This document shows positions 58,160 to 64,000 of a stretch of 64,000 nucleotides of DNA, piece after piece (the first letter of the stretch is position 1; each line of letters starts with the position of its first letter). Source of the stretch: Megalonaias nervosa (taxonomy: Eukaryota; Mollusca; Bivalvia; Unionida; Unionidae); the NCBI GenBank assembly GCA_016617855.1, contig JAECUM010092839.1, forward strand, positions 1 through 64,000, written 5' to 3'. The position numbers were made by a program, and so were the translations under genes. The notes below the pieces were generated by a model. The model saw only the letters and a list, made by a program, of their open reading frames with translations, ran no database searches and had not been told where the DNA came from.

Positions 58160-61100
58160 AGTCTTGAGTAAAAGCCCAGTAATTTTGTGTTGTGAACAAT
58201 CTTGACCAAACTCTTCTGGAGAAGTTTATTTCTTTCTGCAGGATGCTGGCCTTAAACAGGTCTTTTTGGATGTCTGCAGCTGAAGGGACCCTAGATGATG
58301 GAGAAGGGGTGTTATGTGTGATATGGAGTTAATCTGAAATGACTTATCAGATATATAAATATTTATGGCAAATTCCTCCCCATTTGACAGCAAAGAAGTA
58401 GTTTTTTTCCCCACCAAGGTATTTGATAAGGATGGCATGAGAAATGTCTCATTACTTTCCAGATGAAGGTTGTCATAGAGAGAAACTTGGGCAAAAATTA
58501 TCCACTTCTCTCCTCTTTTTGTCCACATTTCTTGTCGAGAACTGTAGACTTGCACATGTAAAGGGTGTCCTAGGGGTGTCCTTTCTGTTCATTTGATCTC
58601 TCTTCTTTGGTGGACTGCTTATGTACTTCCTCCACATGGCTGAAAGAAAAATGCTGTGATCTCGCCATGGCTTTGTGATGCTATTTTAGAAAGGTGGGGT
58701 GAAGAGCACTTCATCTCTTTCCATGGATTGTAACTTAACTACTCTTGTCAAGACATCAGACAGCATGTGTTGTACTGCTTTGTTTAGTACTTGTGTCATT
58801 CGCAAGATATTTTCCCATGCATATCCACTGGTATTACAGTGGGAGAGGAAAAGCTATTTCCTGCTTGCCGAAAAACTGTCACTGAGACCATGTCCAACAC
58901 TTAGCCTACGGCAACATTCCAGACAAAACGTGTGTCATTGCTTCTGGTCCATCCTTTCTGAAGAGGTATTTAACATTCTAAGGCCTGCAATGTCTACCAC
59001 TGGGACTTTTGTGCAAAACACTGGTGTGTCTTACAAAATGCTCTATTGAAACTGGATGGTAGTCATCTCTGAAAACAAGGCTCTATTTATATTAGTGTCT
59101 TGTCTAAACAACCCATTAAGTCAACCACTCAACCAGACTATGGTAACAGTGTGAACATTGGTTGTTCTTTCTTGATTAAAATGTCAACATATGCTCAGGC
59201 TCTGGACCTAACTGTGATGCAGCAGGTGGAGATGGAAAAAGGTCTGGTGGTAACAAGTGAAATCTTCTCTGATTGATACTTTGAAAACAGTCCTCTCTTG
59301 TCATCGTTAGTTGGAGCAAGGTTGATGGAGCTAATGAGCGTAATTCACTGTCTTTAGAAGAGTGTGACGACACTTGTACCTCTTGTACAATGTTCGATGG
59401 TGTTGGTGAAGACTGCTGAAAGTGACAGCTAACCAAAGTATAAGTCATCCCAATTGATAGATAACTTCATGTCCAATGCTAAGCATGTCCTCCCCATTCT
59501 TAGCAGAGTCTTGGTCTTTTGGGACTGAAATATCTACATAGATGCAGCCATAAGATTAAGTTTAGATGGACTGTCCTAAAGTGACATAGGCACAAGGAGC
59601 TTTAGAGGTACCAGGCTTCGTAAATGGTAAAGACTGATTCCTTGCTTTTGATCAAGTTGATTCTGTATTAAGTAGATTCCAAGGCACTAAACTGGGCTTG
59701 GAGTGAACAAGGTGACTTATGGCACTCTAATGGGTAGTCTGATCCATAAGAGTTCTGGTGTTCTGATGTCAGGACAGCATACTAGACAATGTGATTTTGT
59801 CATATGACATTAAAGGTAAGATCGACTTTGGTGCCCACCTTGTGCAATTTGATTTGGATGGCAGAATCTCATTATGGCAAAACAAGGCCATCTTATTTCC
59901 CATAATGATGCCAAGTCCTTACACTTGCATTGAACAAGACAGTATCCAAGTTGGACTGGCATGTTCTTGATCTGGCTTATATCTGACAGGGAGAGAAGAC
60001 TGGCCATTGTACGCCTGAGGAATCTGTCCTATTGGCCCGCTGAAAAAATGGTGTCCAGTTGTGTTAGCAGAACTGGAGCTGTGGCTGTTTGCATAGCTGT
60101 AGCTGAAAGTGATCTCATTTGTTTATTGCTGTTTAACCCTCTGCATTGCCATACTTATCCAACAGAGATGTCAACCCAAGAGAATAAAAAATCTGAACAC
60201 AACCCTTGAGAATACAAAATCTGAACAAAGCTAACCCTAGGAACAAATATTGGAGCAAATCTAAGCAGTGCAACAAATAAGTGTTGAAGCTATCTTAAAA
60301 TGGTCTTATGCGACTACTACACTTGATGACATCCATTTATTATGACACAGTGCATAACCCCAAAATAAGGCAAAGTACTAAGGTGACTACAGTATAAGCA
60401 ACCCAACCAGATGTCTCACTGAGCATGTAAGCAACCAAACACAGAAGTGGGGGCATTTCATAAAGCCTTTATCATCTATTCTTTTCTTGATGTTTTGCAT
60501 AAATATAACATATGTGCTGAGCTGCAAAAATATTGGAGTTTTTGTGTTTCAATCAGAGCTCAGATTTTTCTTGGAAGGATGGCTCAATTCTCTGAGTTGC
60601 TACAATCAAATTGGTGGAGTTGGTATCTCTGGTGTTAGCATCCATGCTAAATCCTTGTCTCTCAAAATGTATTTCTCTACTTTCCCTTTCTGTTTAGACT
60701 GTTTGCAAGTACTGTAGCCCACTAACTCCTCAATAACATGCATATTGGACATCCCACACATACTGTATATGTATTATGGTTGTTGTCCACACCCTTCAGG
60801 TGTTAATAATGCTTGCGCCAAGTCCTGCCTATATTTAGACTGTAAATATGAACAGGGCAAGACAATATTTATACAGGTGCAGCCAGGAAAGCATTGCTTT
60901 ATAAACTGTGAAAGCAAACGTCCAAGTGACTGCCTATACAGATGCAGTTACCGCAGCATCAATTTATAACTACTGAAGTGGATGGTATATGACTATAAGC
61001 TACCTATAGAAAACTTACCTGTATATATCTGAAAATAAGTGGATTTTTAACCAGGAGATTTCATGCAATGTTGTTTAGAACTTTCCAAAGTGAACACTGC

Positions 61101-61504
61101 AAAAAAGTTATGGTTCCTATATACAACATTTTACCTGCATGACTGAAAGGTATATAATTCATATTGCAAAATATATAAAAATTCAAGTAGACATTGTTGA
61201 ATGCATGTACTAGTGACCCATACAGGTAAGAATAAAAGGCACCTAGCAAGATAATGTTGTATTCCTAAGGTATTATGATCAGTTAACATATAAGAAGAGC
61301 AACATATACAGAGTTATTAAAATTTAAAAGAAAAAACAGCATTCCTTTCTTGGGAAGGATAATTTGTCTCCAGCCATTGTAGCCCCATGTCCATATTTAA
61401 ATGCATTCTGTATTTAAATCCCTGTTTTAATTAAATTTCAGATTCTACAAACAATCTGTACTGTGAAAGACAAGAAGGTCCAAAGGTTGACATATTGATA
61501 GTAC
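58160..61504. other. Intron 1 sequence with unidentified open frames
   Basis: Moderately long frames on both strands (minus 58226-58555 and 59176-59448; plus 58699-59049) and less AT-rich composition than neighbouring introns. On the minus strand, coding-like stretches such as ENILRMTQVLNKAVQHMLSD and QEMWTKRGEKWIIFAQVSLY appear in shifting frames, separated by stops. I recognise no family. It may be a decayed mobile-element gene. 60250-61504 shows nothing. Confidence 0.35.
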
Positions 61505-61626
61505 CTATTTCCATCTGTACACTTGATGATAATCGCATCCACAACAGGTCTGATGAGCACTCTCAGTCGAGCTCTCTGTTGCTCTTCCCTGCATGGTATG
61601 TGTGATATGACTGTTCTCAGACTTTT
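61505..61626 (-). CDS. MAP3K1: MAP3K1 exon w1 (first in window): helical-repeat region
   Basis: 122 nt, 40 codons plus two bases. It begins after a TTTTAG acceptor and ends before GTACTATC. The reading KSLRTVISHIPC...RPVVDAIIIKCTDGN aligns with human KTLRAMLVYTPC...QPVVDTILVKCADAN in the armadillo/HEAT (TOG-like) region. The final AG joins a G in the next exon to give Arg. The phase-0 start shows that at least one more exon lies upstream; I found none up to base 64000, so the previous intron is at least 2.37 kb. Confidence 0.9.
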
Positions 61627-62260
61627 CTAAAATACAAGAGTTTTTTTTTATACAAGTTATGTCTGAAACCTACTCCCATCAATTTTTGTCCATTTGTGAA
61701 ATATAACGAAATTACCAAGTGTTGTATATTCTGCTCTTTAAACTTTGAATCACTCATTTTTAACACCATAATAAAGCCAGAAGACAGAATCAAGGCTGTA
61801 GTATAGTCACAAGAATAAGATTAAACCACTGTGTTTACAAATCTATTGTTGGATACTAGTATTTACAATTCTACCATATGATACCATTGTGTTTACAACT
61901 CTGTTTGACACCACTGTGTTTACAATTCTACCATATAATACTACATTGTTTACTCACCCATGCGACAGAGAAATCTAGCTCTTTTGCTAACCTTACTTTT
62001 CATATCTCAGTCTGGTCATCTCAGATCAGTTGTCTCAGTCATGGTGTCCACGCGCTTGGAATTACTTTTAAAAAAAGAAACCTTTGTTGTCTCCTGCTAT
62101 GCCTGAGGTAGTTGTTTGAAAATCAAATGACAACAACAACAACCAAATATATAACAAAACAACATAGTAACTTTAGGTCTCTCCATTTTTGAGAACACAC
62201 CATACAAAACATTTTGAGAGACAGACACACACACAAACACACAATGTTGAGCTTTTTGGT
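61627..62260. other. Upstream intron of MAP3K1, with diverged 30-bp units
   Basis: Sequence before exon w1. About four diverged units of the 30-bp repeat (CACTGTGTTTACAATTCTAC) lie at 61813-61955; the rest is unremarkable. Confidence 0.6.
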
Positions 62261-62492
62261 ATTATGTTAGTTCGTTCCACACAGCATAGTCAGTTTTATC
62301 CTATCTGCAGGCCTGACTCAGTACATTTTCAGGTCAGCGTCATTAAATGTAGCTAAAGCTACCTAACTAGTTTTAAATACTATGTGTGAAACAAATTATA
62401 TACTGTTAGCTACATTTAATGACGCTGACCTGAAAATTGACTGTGCTACAGATAGGATCGAATTCTCAATGCTGTGTGAAATGAACTATGAT
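62261..62492. mobile_element. MITE with ~85-bp imperfect inverted arms
   Basis: The left arm (62261-62350) and right arm (62408-62492) pair, with a perfect core TTTCAGGTCAGCGTCATTAA then ATGTAGCTAA and shared CACACAGCAT and ATCCTATCTG. No coding capacity. The loop is about 57 bp. Confidence 0.88.
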
Positions 62493-63370
62493 AGAAAACA
62501 CTGATCTATGCACATAGCCTATAGACCTATATACTTCATAGTCTTCCAATGCTCTTAACAACTACAGAAAACTTAGTAACAGCCAGAAATGTGTTATGTC
62601 AAACATGCTTTATTCTAATTTTGTTAAGCATCTCCATTGTGCCCAAGTTGAATCTAAAATATACCTACAATATTTTATGACAAATAATGCACTTACCAGC
62701 CAGAAGGAATCATTTATCCGTCAACACATTAATCCATTAACAAATTTCACTATAACACTTGCCATATTTCCAAGGCAGAATAATAAATTTTCAAAGAATC
62801 CATGAACTTGAAAGTTTAGCACATGGTTATCCGCTGGGGTCCGTATATGGAGGGTCTTTTATACACGGGGGTACTTTTACAATCAATATTAATTACAACA
62901 CAAGTATGTTACAAACAGTTTCACCTCCTCTAAAGAAAAGGAGAGATATATATGACAGTGACACGGCTCTTAATTATCTGTGAATAACCCAAGCACGGAC
63001 ACTCATGCTACATGTATATACACTAAAACAGAGCTGTGGGCCGAGAATAGTTTCATTATGTACAATATAATTTTCTAAATTGGAACTAATGAAAATGAAA
63101 CATTTTCTTGTAATAAATATTAACTATTTATTGTTAATTTCATATAGCATCCATATATTAAATGTGATAATACCTAAAAACCATGCAACATTTAATGTTA
63201 TTTTTTTTGACTCACGCATAAAAACTGTGTACTTAGGATGACATGTCATGCCACAGACCTCATTAACATATTTGTATTAATGCACCGCATGTAAACATTG
63301 GCACATGAACTATATTGCACAAGGGAGGAGTTCTTTCTTGCTTTAAAGGATAACATTGGGTGAGAAAAAT

Positions 63371-63521
63371 AATCTACGTTGGGGTTTGGACCGAGACAAG
63401 GAAATGCCAGTCGCGGGGTTACATTATATGTCTCCCCACTCGGGCAAGCCTCGTGGGGAGACATATAATGTAACCCCTTGACTGGGATTTCCTTGTCTTG
63501 GTCCAAACCCCAACATAGATT
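63371..63521. mobile_element. Fold-back element, 69-bp arms, 13-bp loop
   Basis: Arms 63371-63439 and 63453-63521 are reverse complements with about five mismatches. The left arm starts AATCTACGTTGGGGTTTGGA and ends TATATGTCTCCCCAC. GC content is visibly above the surroundings. The 30-bp array starts 11 bp beyond it. Confidence 0.93.
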
Positions 63522-63531
63522 CTATATGTGT

Positions 63532-64000
63532 TTACAACTCTGTTAGAACCAATGTGTTTACAATTCTACTGTCTGATACCACTGTGTTTATAATTCTACT
63601 GTCTGATACCACTGTGTTTACAATTCTACTGTCTGATACCACTGTGTTTATAATTCTACTGTCTGATACCAATGTGTTTACAATTCTACTGTCTGATACC
63701 ACTGTGCTTATAATTCTACTGTCTGATACCACTGTGCTTATAATTCTACTGTCTGATACCACTGTGTTTATAATTCTACTGTCTGATACCACTGTGTTTA
63801 TAATTCTACTGTCTGATACCACTGTGCTTACAATTCTACTGTCTGATACCACTATTTATAATTCTACTGTCTGATACCACTGTGCTTACAATTCTACTGT
63901 CTGATACCACTGTGTTTATAATTCTACTGTCTGATACCACTGTTTATAATTCTACTGTCTGATACTACTGTGTTTATAATTCTACTGTCTGATACCACTG
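63532..64000. repeat. 30-bp minisatellite, ~15 copies, cut by window edge
   Basis: Unit CTGTCTGATACCACTGTGTT then TATAATTCTA. Variants alternate TTTATAA, CTTATAA and TTTACAA; a few units are shortened. As 30 is ten codons, long frames stay open on both strands and are artefacts. Related diverged units lie at 61813-61955. Confidence 0.97.

Larger units (their letters stand above)
18277..61626 (-). other. MAP3K1: MAP3K1 (MEKK1) orthologue gene, 3' ten exons, 5' end outside the window
   Basis: MAP3K1 is a cytoplasmic Ser/Thr kinase that phosphorylates MAP2Ks (JNK and ERK branches); in vertebrates it also carries a RING ubiquitin ligase and a SWIM finger. Ten exons on the minus strand join with GT-AG borders and intron phases 2,1,1,0,0,1,1,0,0 into 3300 nt, giving 1099 residues plus stop. 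The order is the tail of the armadillo/HEAT (TOG-like) region (about 1-190), a Ser/Thr-rich linker (about 190-755), an acidic stretch (about 749-770) and a kinase domain (about 826-1096). Human MAP3K1 is 1512 residues, so roughly the first quarter to third (SWIM, RING, first helical repeats) is missing to the right. Introns are 5714, 2900, 5248, 4714, 3805, 5661, 1355, 9171 and 1482 bp, packed with repeats. A minus-strand AATAAA lies at 17797-17802 inside a MITE copy; it is only a candidate polyadenylation signal. All catalytic motifs are intact and no frameshift was seen. Confidence 0.95.

Noticed and set aside
63532..63874. 106-residue frames on both strands
   Set aside because: 30-bp tandem repeat keeps frames open; no gene evidence.

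Overview
This is a eukaryotic, AT-rich, intron- and repeat-dominated animal window. I read it as a mollusc and probably a bivalve. The reasons are short exons in multi-kilobase introns, tRNA-derived SINEs, hAT/mariner/pogo-type DNA transposon remnants, and very abundant diverged tandem monomers of about 140-150 bp of a kind I associate with bivalve genomes. No prokaryotic feature, CRISPR array, operon or complete viral gene was seen.

One protein-coding gene is well supported: the 3' part of an orthologue of MAP3K1 (MEKK1), on the minus strand. Ten exons between 61626 and 18277 join with GT-AG introns and matching phases into one open frame of 3300 nt (1099 residues plus stop). It begins inside the armadillo/HEAT-like (TOG-like) region, continues through a Ser/Thr-rich linker carried on one 2028-nt exon, and ends with a complete, apparently active MAP3K catalytic domain. 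The N-terminal SWIM and RING parts should lie beyond base 64000. No promoter of this gene is in the window.

Layout. 1-3384: a 17-bp satellite running off the left edge. 3385-18276: non-coding sequence downstream of MAP3K1, with a dead mariner transposase, nested SINEs, a pogo-like element split by a hAT MITE, and minisatellites. 18277-61626: MAP3K1, whose nine introns total 40,050 bp. Intron 8 (20053-29223) holds three composite repeat units, each with a start module, about 150-bp monomers and an end module. Other introns hold SINEs, a hAT transposase remnant, fold-back elements, two copies of a TIR element (one carrying a SINE, the other preserving the empty site), a 27-bp telomere-like minisatellite and a 67-bp minisatellite. 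61627-64000: two fold-back elements and a 30-bp minisatellite running off the right edge.

The exceptional content is the repeat architecture rather than a new gene system. Several insertions have readable target-site duplications, so their relative order can be worked out. Most other open frames are chance frames or tandem repeats whose unit is a multiple of three. No exact repeat statistics or database searches were possible; boundaries of diverged repeats are approximate.
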